Origin: Oxyruncus cristatus
Taxonomy: Eukaryota > Chordata > Aves > Passeriformes > Cotingidae
Length of the DNA stretch: 64,000 nt
Direction: 5' to 3'
Assembly (NCBI GenBank): GCA_013399855.1
Contig: VXAY01006823.1
Location: 620,001-684,000, forward strand
Below, one piece after another: positions 11,795 to 23,600 of the stretch (position 1 is the first letter of the stretch; the number at the start of each line of letters is the position of its first letter). Both the position numbers and the translations under genes were made by a program. Under the pieces are notes generated by a model. The model saw only the letters and a list, made by a program, of their open reading frames with translations. It was not told the origin of the DNA and did no database searches.

Positions 11795-12383
11795 CATGAC
11801 AAGGATAAAACCAGCAGGTCGAGGGAGGGGATTCTTCCCCTCTGCTCTGGTGAGACCCCACCTGGAGCAGTGTTCACTTCTGGAGACCTCAGCACAGGAG
11901 ACATATTAACCTGTTGAGCAAGTCCAGAACAGGGTCACTAAAATGATTAGAGGGATTGAGCAGCCCTCTTACAATGAAAGGCTGAGAGAAGTGAGCTTAT
12001 ACAGCCTGAAAAGAGGTGGCTTAGGGGTGACCTAGTTATAGCCTTGCACTACCTGAAGGGGTCCTACAGGCAAGACAGAAAGGAATGTTTACAAGAGCGT
12101 GCAGTGACAGGATGGCAGGGAATGGATTCAAAGTAAAAGGGAGTAGGTTTAGATTAAATATTAGGAGAAGGTTCTTTGCTGTGAGGGTGTTGACACACTG
12201 GAACAGATTGTCCAGAGAAGTTGTGGATGCCCCGTCCCTGACAGCGTTCAAGGTCAGGCTGGATGGAGCTCTGAGCAACCCAGTCTAGTGAAAGGTGTCC
12301 CTGCCCATGGCAGAGGGGTTGGAACTTGATGACCTTTAAGGGCCCTTCAAACCTAAACCATTCTATGATTCTATGATTCTATG
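11795..12383 (+). mobile_element. CR1 LINE, 3' fragment with intact octamer tail (forward)
   Basis: This is the best preserved CR1 of the window, at about 590 bp. It begins near 'accagcaggtcgagggagggg' and passes through 'ctctggtgagaccccacctgg', 'gagcaagtccagaacagggtc', 'cctgaaggggtcctacaggc' and 'gggagtaggtttagattaaa'. It then shows the ORF2 end, a 3' UTR of about 95 bp ('ggttggaacttgatgacctttaagg') and three octamers (ATTCTATG) at 12360-12383. The tandem octamer is the diagnostic 3' end of CR1, used in priming. It is 5' truncated. The low divergence suggests the youngest insertion here. No clear target duplication is visible. Confidence 0.96.
12085..12288 (+). pseudogene. CR1 ORF2 C-terminal remnant
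   Basis: An open frame of 67 codons inside the forward CR1, ending at the normal ORF2 stop position, 95 bp before the octamer tail. Residues about 19-64 show the conserved CR1 C-terminal tail: RFRLNIRRRFFAVRVLTHWN, then RLSREVVDAPSL and AFKVRLDGAL. The reverse-transcriptase catalytic domain would lie upstream and is missing through 5' truncation. The start codon is an internal methionine. The fragment is not expected to be expressed as a protein. Confidence 0.8.
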
Positions 12384-13978
12384 TTTAATGTGAAAAATAA
12401 ATGCAAAATACTCATTGCAGAGAATCATAATTTGGATTAGAAAACAGCATAGCCTAAGCATTTAGGTAGTCTCATTTCTGTTGAAATAATTGAACTAAAA
12501 TAATTAAACGATAAAATATTTTAAATGGCTAAAACGAGAAGAAAAACATTATAATTTTGACTTTATCTGAGACATTAATCTTTCAGACATGTTGTTCAGT
12601 TTGTAATTCAGGATTGTAAGTAACATATGCATCCTTAAGTGCCAGTTTGAGCAACCTGATGCAGAAATTGTAGCTTTTCATTTAAGAATCAATGGCTCAA
12701 TAATTTCTCTAAACTGCACAGTTAACCAGAGAATTTAACCTTCCTATTTAACATTTTTAATGACTTTCTAACATTTAACTGCAAGTCAAAGATTATTTAG
12801 TATTTTGGCCAATGCTGTACTAGATAGTAATTTCTACTGTGTGAGTTTCATGTCAGATTTAAGATCTTTGAGACAGGAAACCCCAGTTTTAGTAGGACTT
12901 TCCATTTGGTATGATGATCTGTAATAAATATTTTAATGACATTTTCAGCAACCATTTTCCTATTTCCTTTAGGAAAGAAATTTTAGATGAAAGAAGGAAA
13001 AAAAGTCTCACTCTTGTTTGTATTCATTCATTTTCATAGTATGTTTTTTGATTTATTGATGTGGCATCATGTTCTCCTATTAATTTTCTTCTCATCACTT
13101 CAGATAACAGTTAGTATATTGAAATTTGGAGAAATTTTAGTGACTGAGAAAATTCAAGTATCACCAAAGAAGAGCCGCTTCAGTTTGCATAAGTACTCAC
13201 TTTAAAATTTAACTAGAGAGAATGAAACTTCTGATTTTATCAGAACTAATGATCTATCCCAATATATCATAAGTGATGACCTCTAGTCTCACTGACAAAA
13301 TGTTTGTTTATAGAAAAGCTATTTACAGGATTTAACATAATTGACCACAGTATTTACAGTTAGGTGAATTTATGTTTAATTTGGAAAACTCATGGATAGC
13401 TTTTCTGGTAACATAGGCAGTTTAAGCCTTTAATCTCCAACAAGCGTGTTTTCAACAAACTAACCTATAAACTGTGGGCTTTAAGAGCCCTTGTGTTTGT
13501 TTACATGTCCAGAACCGCACAGTTTCTGACACGCAAGTCCGTATGCTCAGGGGAGGTGTTAGCCTGGTGTCGGAGGAAGAGGAAGGTTGCAGAATAGGTT
13601 TTCATCAGAAGCAGAGGCAGAGCATGTTTACCCTCTCCTGGCCTGCCTTCATGCCCTGCCCTTGCCCTGCAGGGATTGATCAGACCCCTAGCTGCAAGGA
13701 GCAGTTCAGACTGCCCACCCAGCCAGCAGTCATGTAGGCATTCCCATAGGTGATTGGTTTGGTGCAGTATGTTAGCGATTTCCATTTCTGTATCAAATTA
13801 AGGCCAATTCAAACCAGTAGTTTAGAGGAGCTGGTGTCCTCCAACTGAGAAACCCCTCAGCCCTTCACACCCCAAATTCTCAGCTGCACTCTTTAACTGA
13901 GGAGTCTGTATGAAAGCTCAGCAAAGTGAAATTGTCCTGACCTGTAATGCATCGTCGGCAGGAATAACCACACAGAAC
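12384..13978. other. non-coding unique DNA
   Basis: Mostly AT-rich, without a recognised gene or repeat. A more GC-rich patch at 13480-13740 is open on both strands (87 codons plus, 94 minus) but neither translation shows a known domain. Confidence 0.55.
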
Positions 13979-14046
13979 GTGTCTGGTGCTACACTAACGG
14001 CTGGGTTCAACGATCTAAGAGGTCTTCTCCAATGATGCTATGATTG
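13979..14046 (+). mobile_element. short CR1 LINE 3' tail (forward)
   Basis: Only the terminal 3' UTR remains: 'ggtgctacactaacggctgg', 'ttcaacgatctaagaggtct' and 'ccaatgatgctatgatt'. These correspond to the CR1 words for 'gttggactcgatgatct', 'aaggtctcttccaacc' and the 'gattctatgatt' tail. It ends about 20 bp before a reverse CR1 copy. Confidence 0.75.
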
Positions 14047-14065
14047 GTTTTTGTGTGATTATTAC

Positions 14066-14190
14066 AGTACCATAAAATGGTTTGTGTTGGAAAGGACCCT
14101 AAAGACCATCTAGTTCTAACCCCCCTGCCATGGGTAAGGATATCTTGCACTAGACTAGGTTGCTCAATGACCCATCAAACCTTGAACACT
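14066..14190 (-). mobile_element. CR1 LINE, 3' fragment (reverse)
   Basis: Reverse complement of a CR1 3' end: 'agtaccataaaatggtttg', 'gttggaaaggaccctaaag', 'accatctagttctaacccccctgc', 'cttgcactagactaggttgctc' and 'aaccttgaacact'. It breaks off soon after and is 5' truncated. Its 3' end faces the 3' end of the forward fragment at 13979-14046. Confidence 0.87.
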
Positions 14191-17100
14191 TATGCAGACT
14201 TACTTTAAAATTCATAGCTTGAGTAAGAGCTGGTTTCTCTTTCTTTTGGCCTGATGCTTCTGTTCTAACATTCTTGGTTTCCTGATAGGAAATGTTTTCA
14301 ATATCTTCACCGTAAATTGGGGTTTAGTTCATATCACGTGTTATATCTTCTGTGTGGTAAGAATTAAAGACTTGTAGCATTTTACCTATATGTGTAAGGC
14401 TGAAGAACAAAAAAAACAATGTTTGAATGTTTATTTTCAAACAATGCATATCTATGCATAACCATATCTCTCTAAATTTAATCTTTTGTTATTTATAATA
14501 GTGACCTCAGCATTAATTTTGTCTACAGACAAAAAAAAATACTTTATTAAATGGATCAATTACTCTAAATGTTTTTTTACAAAATAAAAGCCAAAGGAAA
14601 CTTGTGACATTCTACAAACCAAGTTCTGTCCACTTGAGATTCAAAAATGAGAAGCCATTCAATACAGATTATGAGATTAGTCCTGGTAAAATAAATCTTC
14701 TAATTTCTTGTTCTCTTAAACCAAAAGAAAATACTTAATGGTTCTCTGAGCTGGATCATGAAGAGATTCCTGTAGCCCCAAACTTTCTCCTAAACTTTCA
14801 AGAAATTTGATCAGATATCAGCTGCACTGAACTTCTTTTGCAGAGGTGTCGTAGCCCAGAAAAGTGAGCCACTTCCAGAAATCTTTGCATTTATATCTCA
14901 AAATGGTATGATGGTTTTCAGAGGGGGCAAAAGCATTAGCTTGCAATTTTTCGTTATTCAAACAGGGAAAAAATAGTATAATATGACTTTTCATTGTGAA
15001 TCAAGTGGCAAGGGTTCTAAAAACTATCAGCAAAGTGAAAGACCACTAAATGTTATTTTATTCTTGCCTCTTTACTAAAATGTTAACAGAATATCAGCCA
15101 TTTAGAGATTAAATGCAGCTTTCAAGGTCTCCAGCCGTGAGCAGGTAGCCTTCAAACCCTAATACATTTAGTGTAAAAGCTCTGCACAGAGCACAGCCTG
15201 ACAAGGGGGCTTGAGGTTCTTTGTGAATGCAGGTGTGAAAGCTCACTGCAACACCTCATCATTCCAAGGTGAGTTAAGTAAGCTGCCTTATGTCAGAAGA
15301 GGTTTGCTGTAATTCATTGTCACACATTTGTTTTGGTTTATTTATCTGTCTGTGTAATTTAGTAGTTTTTTACCAGGAAATGGGTATGGGGCCACAGTAA
15401 CTTTTTTGGAAAGAGAAGACTGCTCACAGCTGTTCTTCCTGCCCACTGCAACTGGACAGTAGAGGAGACCCCACTGGTGCACAGAGGTCCCCAGCTGGTG
15501 TGTTAGACAGAGGGCCATCTCAGGCATCATGACCATCTGGCCCCTAACCCTGTAAAAAACAGCCCTCCCTCAGCTTGAGGAGCTGGCACAGGATTTGAGG
15601 AAAATCCTCTTGAAGAGGACCTACCTTTCTCAGGGCCTTGGGTGAGACCCTGAAATGATGCAAGCAAGGCTGATTCACTGATTTAAACCGGATTTTGAGA
15701 GTCAGTAGTTGGCACTGAGCTGAGAGGAAAGAAATTTTTTTTGCATTTGAGGAAATGCAATCTATGTTGGTTCTTTGCGAGAGTACTTAATTTTAAAACA
15801 AACAGACCAGAATGGTCTGAGAAATAAGGTGAGAACATGCTTTCTCATTAAATAAACAGAGCAGCAGGGGTATAACTTGACATGACTTTTCCTAATGGAA
15901 TGTGATTTTGGCTCTAAACAGCGAATTGGACTTGTCAGATGATAAAGGTTAGCCTTGTCATTAAATACTATTGCTATTTTGGCTAATGTTAATTATATCT
16001 GCTGCATAAAGCAAACTATGCAACACGGATAAGAAAAAGCATTGAGACTACTCTCAAGTTATCATCTAATTTTTTTCAGGAACCTGAATACCTCCAAGCA
16101 CTCCACTGTGATGTGGAAACAAAGAGCCAGTCTTTGTGGCAACATGAAATCCTCACTGGGGTTTCTGAGTCTTGTGAATCTTAAGTTGTTTTATTAGAAA
16201 GGAGAGCGAACCTTTCTATGTCAATGCTTTAAGTAATAGTTCTGAGAGTATTGCCAAACATACCTTTCAAAAAATGAGTCACTAAGTACACCAGAGGCTA
16301 GTTCCTGCAGAACAAAGGGGGAACTGTGACATTTTAACTAAGTTTTACTTCTTCCTTTGGCCTAGACCCATGCCTGATCACAAAACACTTTCACATCTAG
16401 CATTCAAATTTTCTTTCTCACCACGATTCCAACCAATTATAAATTATAGTTGTTTACATGAAGCTTCCACACTCTTTTGAACACTGGGTTTCTCTTGACT
16501 TGGCTAGCAGAGAGTCCACAATGTAACCAATAAACTTCATTCCTGACATCATCCTGGCTAAAAAAAAACAAGGAAGTAAGCTAATCAGAGATCTCCTGAT
16601 TTATATTCTGTAATGAATACAAAGGGGCAGAAACCAAGGTCTTTTAAATGGAAACTGTCAGCAAAAAAGAAAACAGAAGAGAATTATTTTGGGAGGTGGC
16701 CAAGAAAGTGCAAAAGGGTCATGGGGGAAGAGGGGATACTAGAAAATGAGGGAATGGTCTCAGAGATAATACATACTACTGCAATATTGTCCCACCTGGT
16801 AATGTTATGAGCTCAAAATATCATCCCAGTCAGACTTGTGAAACGAACAGCGAAAAAGCATAAATAATTGATTTTTGATTATGGGTCCAAATATTGAAGC
16901 ATTTTGTTTTGGCCCCAGAGAATATTCACTCAGAGAAAATATTAACCAAATTAAAAGAAAAAAATTACTAGCTTCAAATTAAAGAAGATTCTTCCATCTA
17001 TTGGACATTCTTTTTCAAACTCTGTAAATATATTTATGAGTAATTTCAAGATTAATTTCAAAAGGTCAGAACCTTATCTGCTTTCAAATTTCTTTTTTTT

Positions 17101-17651
17101 TATTTTATTTTTATTTTTTATTTCTTGTTGTTGATTGGGTTTTGGTGGTTTTTTTGTTTTGGTTTAGGTTTTTTTAATTTATTTTCAGAAAAATAATTCA
17201 GTTGAATCACCTTGAAAACTCAGCTCAACATCCTGGTGTTGCTAAAACTTTTTTCTCCATAAAAGGGTCATATTCATAGTCATTAAGGGCAGGATTACTC
17301 AAAGAGAAATTGAAATCCTTTGTTTCTGATGCAGGTTGAAACTCTCCCTTCAGGAATAGTCCCACCGTGAATCTGGCCAGGAGCTGAGTGCAAGTACACA
17401 ACTCAGGAGTTCTCTCTTCTCCTTCTGGGACAGTTCACTGCTCCTCACACCTCTGTGCCAGGATCCTGCTGGACCATTATCTTTTCCTGTTCAAGTACAA
17501 ACCTTGAAGAGGTGTAGTGTTTTGTGGCTGAAGCCATCTTCTCTCAGTTGTGGAGGAGGATGTTATTCCTTAAAAGAGGTATCTCTCTGTGACCAGCAGT
17601 GTGTCTAGCAGCCAGCATGAGATGGGAGAGACAGAAATTTCACTGGGAAGA
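14191..17651. other. non-coding unique DNA
   Basis: No gene, RNA or interspersed repeat recognised. It contains the T/G-rich tract at 17091-17184. The stretch around 15900-16030, with clustered AT-rich homeodomain-like words, is noted as a possible conserved element. The longest open frame is 65 codons. Confidence 0.5.
17091..17184. repeat. T-rich then T/G-rich low-complexity tract
   Basis: Runs of TTTTA are followed by TTGTTGTTGATTGGG, GGTGG and TTTTGG words, nearly free of C. It is the opposite-strand counterpart of the A/C-rich tracts elsewhere in the window. Confidence 0.8.
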
Positions 17652-18280
17652 GAATCACAGAATCACAGAACTGGTCAAGTTGAAAGGGACCACAGTTGAT
17701 CATCTGGCCTAACCTTCCTGCTCAAGCAGGGTCATCCCAGAGCACATTGCACAGAATGGTGTTCAGGCAGTTCTTGAATATCTCCAGTGAGGGAGATTTT
17801 ACAGCCTCTATGGGCAATCTGTTCCAGTGCTTGGTCACCTGTATAGGAAAGAAATTCTTTTTCATATTCAGGTGGAACTTCCTGCGCATCTGTATCTACC
17901 CACTGCCTCTTGTCCTATTGCTGGGCACCACCAAGAAAAGCCTGGATACATCCTTTTGACACCCTCCCTTCAGTTACTTTTGTGCATTGATGAGGTCCCC
18001 TCTCAGTTGCCTCTTCTTGAGGCTGAACAAGCCCAACTCTGTCTGACTTTTGTCACAAGTGAGATGCTCCAATCCCTTAACTGTCTTTGCCCCCGTCCAC
18101 TGGACCCACTCCAGAAGCTCCTTGTGTCTCTTCTACTGTGGAGTGCAGAACTGGACACAGCACTCTAGATGTGGCCTCACTAGGGCTGACTAGAGGGGTA
18201 AGTCCACTTTTCTTGTCCAACTTGTTTTCTAACAGGATCCCCAGCTCCTTCTCCAAAAGAAGATCACTTCCTTCTAAGGA
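17652..18280 (-). mobile_element. CR1 LINE, about 630 bp 3' fragment (reverse)
   Basis: Reverse CR1 beginning with a degraded tail 'gaatcacagaatcacagaac'. In order it shows 'ttgaaagggacc', 'cttcctgctcaagcagggtc', 'gggcaatctgttccagtgc', 'cctcttgtcctattgctggg', 'tgatgaggtcccctctcag', 'cttcttgaggctgaacaagcc', 'actccagaagctccttgtg' and 'gatgtggcctcactaggg'. These are the complements of the CR1 ORF2 end and 3' UTR. After 'ctagaggggtaagtcc' it jumps to 'gtccaac...aggatccccagctccttctcc', as if roughly 100 bp of the element were deleted. Open frames on the plus strand across it (17696-17959, 17827-18168) are antisense artefacts. Confidence 0.93.
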
Positions 18281-18614
18281 TTTCAGAGATGCTGAAGGGG
18301 GCATCAGTTCCAGGATCATAGCATTTAAGTGGTGCAGATTTTGAGTCTCAGATTGTTCAAGCTCAGAATAAGTGTACAAAGGCATTTGTAATCACATGGA
18401 TCCAAAGCTAGGATTTTTACAAAATTGTTTTGATACAATAAAGATAACTAGTTCCGCTTGATCCCGATACCTTTTGCAAAGTTTATTTCCTGATGTCAGC
18501 TGCACTAGCTGGTCTACTGTAAAGGATAGTCTCCCAGCCCTTTTCTTCATGTCCTTGATGAACTGGAGAAAAACATCTCTACTATTCTTTCTTAGGATAC
18601 TCCTTTCACAGTGA
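18281..18614. other. unassigned stretch between CR1 and the coding-like tract
   Basis: Neither CR1 nor any other family is recognised here. The minus strand is open for 91 codons (18392-18667), with no motif I can identify. It could belong with the pseudogene-like tract to the right. Confidence 0.4.
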
Positions 18615-19116
18615 TGCTTCCCAAGAAGAAAACAGTGGATCAAACAGCATCTTTCCTTTGTAGGCAATTGGTACAGGTCTCAACAAGTCCTTTTGTTGGA
18701 CTTTTTCTTTGTTAGCATTGGCATGAAAAAGGAAGATCAAACCAAATTTGAGAACCTCAACACCCCCTTTGGAGAACAACAGATTTTTCAGCAAGGTGAG
18801 CTGGTCTACCAACATTGAGACCAATTCTGTTGAGCCTTCTCATGCCAGTAGGTGCGTTGAGCTGCTGGAGGAAAACTGGCATGTACAAGGGTACAGACTG
18901 GTAAGCATTACTCCTATGCCCAAAACTAGACGGGTTGCCTTCTCTGACAGTAAGGAAGAATTGGTCACACACATCCTTAAACACATCACACACACTTTTG
19001 GCATTGAATCTGGGAATGACCATCCTAGAGTGAACTGCCAATACAGGATTACAAAGAAGAACTCTACTTTCAAAGGAAAAGGGAAAGGCAAGAGAAGAAA
19101 AACACAAGCTAAATGA
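18615..19116 (+). pseudogene. possible retropseudogene fragment of unknown protein
   Basis: Two plus-strand frames are open and overlap: one from 18615 to 18815 and a second from 18727 to 19116. A single frameshift in the 18730-18815 overlap would join them into a coding-like tract of roughly 165 codons. The second frame (first ATG at 18748, 122 codons) reads like real protein: a mixed helical stretch ELLEENWHVQGYRLVSITPM, then AFSDSKEELVTHILKHITHT, and a basic tail with KGKGKGKRRKTQAK before a TGA stop. I do not recognise the family, and no domain or catalytic motif can be named. No poly(A) tail follows the stop directly, and no intron structure or promoter is evident. It begins about 330 bp beyond a reverse CR1. 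It may be a processed pseudogene, an exon of a low-expression gene, or chance. Confidence 0.3.
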
Positions 19117-22100
19117 GCTGTGGGAAGGCACAAACAGAATTATCTATCCTTTTTTGTTTGTTTATTTTTTAATCACACAATTATATTTGAGAAAGAAAAC
19201 AGTGGCACCAATTATAAGTGTTCAAGAAACAGAACACAAGTAGTAGAAAAAAGTATTAAAGCAAATCAGCTGATCCAACATAAAATAGTAAAGCAGCTAG
19301 TGTAGGGAGTTTTAATATATTTTGCTTTGGCCTGAAATCAATAATCACTTGTGGAGGAGGTTTATTTCTGACCTGGCTCACTCCAAAAAGTAGGTTCATA
19401 AGGCAGCTCTGCAAACAGTCATGACAGCTAAAGGGCTAAGTGTTTTGTGGCATACAATGGAAGACTAAAATATACACGTAATCATACATGTTCAACAACT
19501 GGAAGTACAGTTTCCACACAAACCAACAATAATGGTGGATTATAGCAGAGAAACTGACTGGACAGCGAAGCTGGGTGTGCAGTAATGATGTAAAGTGTTA
19601 AATGACTCACTTTTATTATGGTTCCATCCACAGGAGTTACTGATTTGAGCCTGATAAAAATCTCGTTTCACACTTGTGCTCTGTTGCAGCGAGTGCAATC
19701 ATTGCTAAGATGCACACTATCTGCCAAGAAGACATGCGACCTGACTTCCAAAATTGCAAGCAAATTCAGAGGACTGATTTGAGGAGAACTCTAGTAAACC
19801 ATCTCATCTTCATCTGCAACTGTTAATTGCATCATGCTTCCTAAACTGTTTCGCTCATGTTACTAATGGAAACATTTGTTAAGTTTTACAAGCAGTCGGT
19901 CTCCAATTCTTATTCCTGGCATTCGGCACCACTATGCTTGATGTTTATGTCTCTTCAGTTTCATTTTAAAAAGTCTCAGACTCAGCTGCTTACAGTGAGC
20001 AGGAAAAAAATGCACCTCATAGCACTGCCTTTTGTGAAAAACACCCTCCAGCCAAACAGTGACTGATACCGGTTCAAATGTTCTATGAAAGAATTTGCTT
20101 CCTGACTTATTCTCTAACAAAAAGACAAAAATAAAACCAGTCACCACCGAAACATTGAATTATTAGTTTGATGTACCCTTTATACCCTCTACAGATCAAA
20201 CAACTCGCCTAACAAAGCCTTTCTCATTATTCATATATTTGTCACTAGCAAAACTTCCTTACAGATAAACTTTACTCAGGCAAAGGCTTTCTACCTTGCT
20301 ACAAAGTTGCTTTTATTCATCTGTCAAGAAGAAACAGAAATCTTATTCAGAAGTCTTTAAATGTCTCTCTATTTTTGTGACCATTTTATTGCCTCCAAAT
20401 TTCTTGAATGCCATAATCTGCAGGTACTGTCGTGTTAGACTTGTGTCTAAGACATAGCCAGGGAAAGGGTTTTTCTGTGCTGACACTGGCACAATTGCTG
20501 TCTTGCTCTGGGGAATCTGTGCATAGAGGGCTTCTGGCTCAGATGACATTTAATCACCCATTCATCTACTGTATAAACCCACTGAATGGAGCTATACCAG
20601 ACATCTAAGATTTAAAGGTATAGAATTTTTACTTCCTATTTACATGAAAGGATATAAGGATGACCAAAGAAAAATGCCCAAATAAAGATAACAACAAGGC
20701 AAATAATATCTGGACCAACCTGCATTATAGAATTTAAATATTAAAATTAGCAGTGCTTGCAGCATGTCTTGAATGACATCAGTCAGACCTCTCTCACTAA
20801 CCTTTCTAAAAATAAAACTAAGCTAAGTCATAAAGCAACATCTTGGGCTAGTTATGACATTACTGATGTCCAGCTGATGGAACTTTTATGTATTGCATCA
20901 AATCAGACAATGAACTCAGAATGTCAGCTTGCAACATGACATTGTGCATGGCAGTCCTTCATTCTGAGAAGTCAGAAAGAGGTAAGTGAATTCCAGTAAC
21001 ATTTGCTGCATTACCGTATGGTTCAAGAGAAGTGCCATGTGAACAGGTTGGCTGCAATGGGACATACTAAGGCTGAGAAGATCTTTATTTTTCTGATCCC
21101 CTGAGTCAGACTTATCCATTATTACTGAATTTGTGTTCTCTGTGTCTCACTTCTTTCTGTTGAGTTTGACATCTTGCTCTTGTCAGTTGGAGACCTCTTG
21201 ATTCATTGAATGTTAGTATTAGTTTTGTATGTTGCTGACTGCCTTCATTCCACATCAACAGATCACAAATGTGATGATCTATCCAACTGAGATCTTCAAG
21301 ACCTGAACAGTTGGGTGCTTGGGTACTGCAGTAGTTAGAACATGCAAACATGCTCATTTTTCACTGTATTTGTCAAACTGGACTTGCACCTGCTCTTGCT
21401 TTGTATACATAACTAAAATTGTTGTTGCATAAGTCCTTTGTCCCAAGCTGTTTCTTGTGGGAATATTTGAACTTACAGCCCCTTTCCTTTCCTGTTTGGT
21501 GCAAGCAAGGTAACTCTTTTTCCAATCCATTTCATTTGCATCTCAATTGTACCAACAATGCCTCGTTTATGACATTCAGAAAAGAGCAACCATTTATTTA
21601 TCAGTGATTCCGGTTTTGGGGAGTGAGGCAGCTGGATATACTGTACACTTTGAGAAGAATTCTGGACATATTCATCACATATTTATGTTGTCACATATCT
21701 GATGCCAGTCCAGGGAATATGGCCCTATCTGATTTTGTTTCATTTATATGGGAATGGATCTCAGGAATTTTCCTTTTTTAAAATATCATACTGCCCCTGT
21801 CCTTCCATGTTATTTATTTGACACCCAGCCATGTGGCACCATGTTCAGTGGTCTAATCTTCAGCTGAGCACCTTGAAACTTCAGGTCCATTTTTAAGCTG
21901 GACCAGGGATAAGAATCACATAGGATAAGATAATTTACTTTCTTTGAATCTTAGCTGACTATGCTAATAAAATACCTTTACACTTTCTGCACTCTTCTTT
22001 AGGTCTCATTTTTCTTGTTTGCTTCTTGCTCAAATAGGCCTAATAAAAGATGATTATTTTTAAGAGCAATCCAAGACACTTGAATCGTAGGTTCTCAGCA

Positions 22101-23546
22101 GGGATCAGTGACTTCTGAGTAATTCCTTGCAGCTTTGGCTTACATGACAGGAATACGACTGGCAGAAATTAATGCAGTTGCTAGATAAGTAAATCACTAG
22201 ATAAATAAAAAAAGAGAAGATAGGTTCTTTTTGGACAAGAAAATTGAGATGTCTGTAGTCCTGTCAAAAAAAAAACAAAAAAACAAAACAAAACAAAACA
22301 AAACAAACAAACAAACAAACAAAAAAACCAACCCCCCCAACAAACAAACAAAAAAACAAAAAAAACCACCACTCTCATAAGTTCCATTCCACAAGCAAAA
22401 TTATGTACATATCTTATCTTGGACAATGAAGATGATGGGTTGATTGGCTAGTATGTGCCATTCTTACATCACTGCATTGCAATTCTAATAAATGTTCCCT
22501 CTCATATCTTTCTCTTGTATCTTTTATCATTTACATCAGTCTTGAGTTGCAGGAGGTTCCTGTTAGGTGACTTCTTAATATACATGTTTTCCATCTCTAC
22601 CACCAATAATTTATGGGTGATCTCTGTTTTTTCTTTTACATTTAATTCTCATTAATTTTAATTACATTAAGACTAAGCTCAAATCCTTCAGCACAGTTTA
22701 TAAGAAAAAGGAAAAGAAACATAGCATGACTGCCAGATGAATTTTCCCAGAGCTCTTGCAGCTCTAATTTACACTACAGACACACCAGGATGTGGTTGGA
22801 AGAAGCCTTGTGTTTCCTGCTAGTGCATGCTTTGGATGCATGACCTCAAGATGTCAAAAAGTCAGTGGGTCATGGAGACAAGTCCGACTTTGTGGGTTAT
22901 GTTTCTGGCTTGTAGATATGAAGCATGTAAACAACTTTTGAAGATACAAGATTTAGCTTTAATAGCTCAAGAGAAGTCACTGGGTTTAACTTTTCTGCTC
23001 TGAAAAAGAAGTATATTTCAAACTAAAACATCTTTTCATTATGTAAATTTACCAACAGGGAAAGTGTGCCATGAAATGACATAAAAAAATCAAATGCTGA
23101 TGAATTCTTTTTCTGGATTTTAGTAAGAATATGCCTGGCTGGTGAACGCTCCCCAAGCCTATTCTTTAACTTCCTCTTTACTCTTCATTACATATCACAA
23201 AAAATTGACTTCTACTCAGTTTCTAAAATGTATCGAGCTCTGCAGGGCTTAACATCCTTGATCAGATTTAAACTTGATGGTCTGCTATCCAGAATAGAGA
23301 GAGCAATCTTAATGGGTTGCAGGTGCAGCTAAACTACATCATTGATGTGGTGGAAAAGACCCTCAGGGGCTCCTAAAAGTCCCTTACAAAAATCTCCCAT
23401 CACATCAAAGGGTTGAGATGATTTCCTTGCCTTGTGGAATCACTTTTTCAGTGACTATACTGCAATACTTCTGAAAAACAGGGTCCTTTTTTGCTTATCA
23501 ATGACTTGATGAAATACCTCAAATACAGTTTCTTTGCAACTGTTGA
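19117..23546. other. non-coding unique DNA
   Basis: AT-rich DNA without recognised genes or mobile elements apart from the low-complexity tract at 22265-22370. Open frames are all under 85 codons and unrelated to known proteins. Confidence 0.5.
22265..22370. repeat. (CAAAA)n/(CAAA)n low-complexity tract
   Basis: About 105 bp of A runs with CAAAA pentamers (about four in a row), then CAAA tetramers (about four in a row), a short C-rich break (ACCAACCCCCCC) and more CAAA and A runs. Guanine is absent on this strand. The phenylalanine- and cysteine-rich open frames on the opposite strand come from this repeat. Confidence 0.92.
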
Positions 23547-23600
23547 AATCAAAGAATCGTTTCAGTTGGAAAAAACCTCTAAGATCATCTAGTCAAATGA
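23547..23600 (-). mobile_element. short CR1 LINE 3' tail (reverse)
   Basis: About 54 bp resembling the reverse CR1 end: 'aatcaaagaatcgtttcag', 'ttggaaaaaacctctaag' and 'atcatctagtcaaatga'. The following sequence leaves CR1. It is short and diverged, but the words come in the right order and spacing. Confidence 0.7.

Noticed and set aside
18757..19131. Minus-strand ORFs opposite the coding-like tract
   Set aside because: They mirror the plus-strand frame, as is common when one strand is coding-like. The plus-strand reading has the more plausible composition and end.
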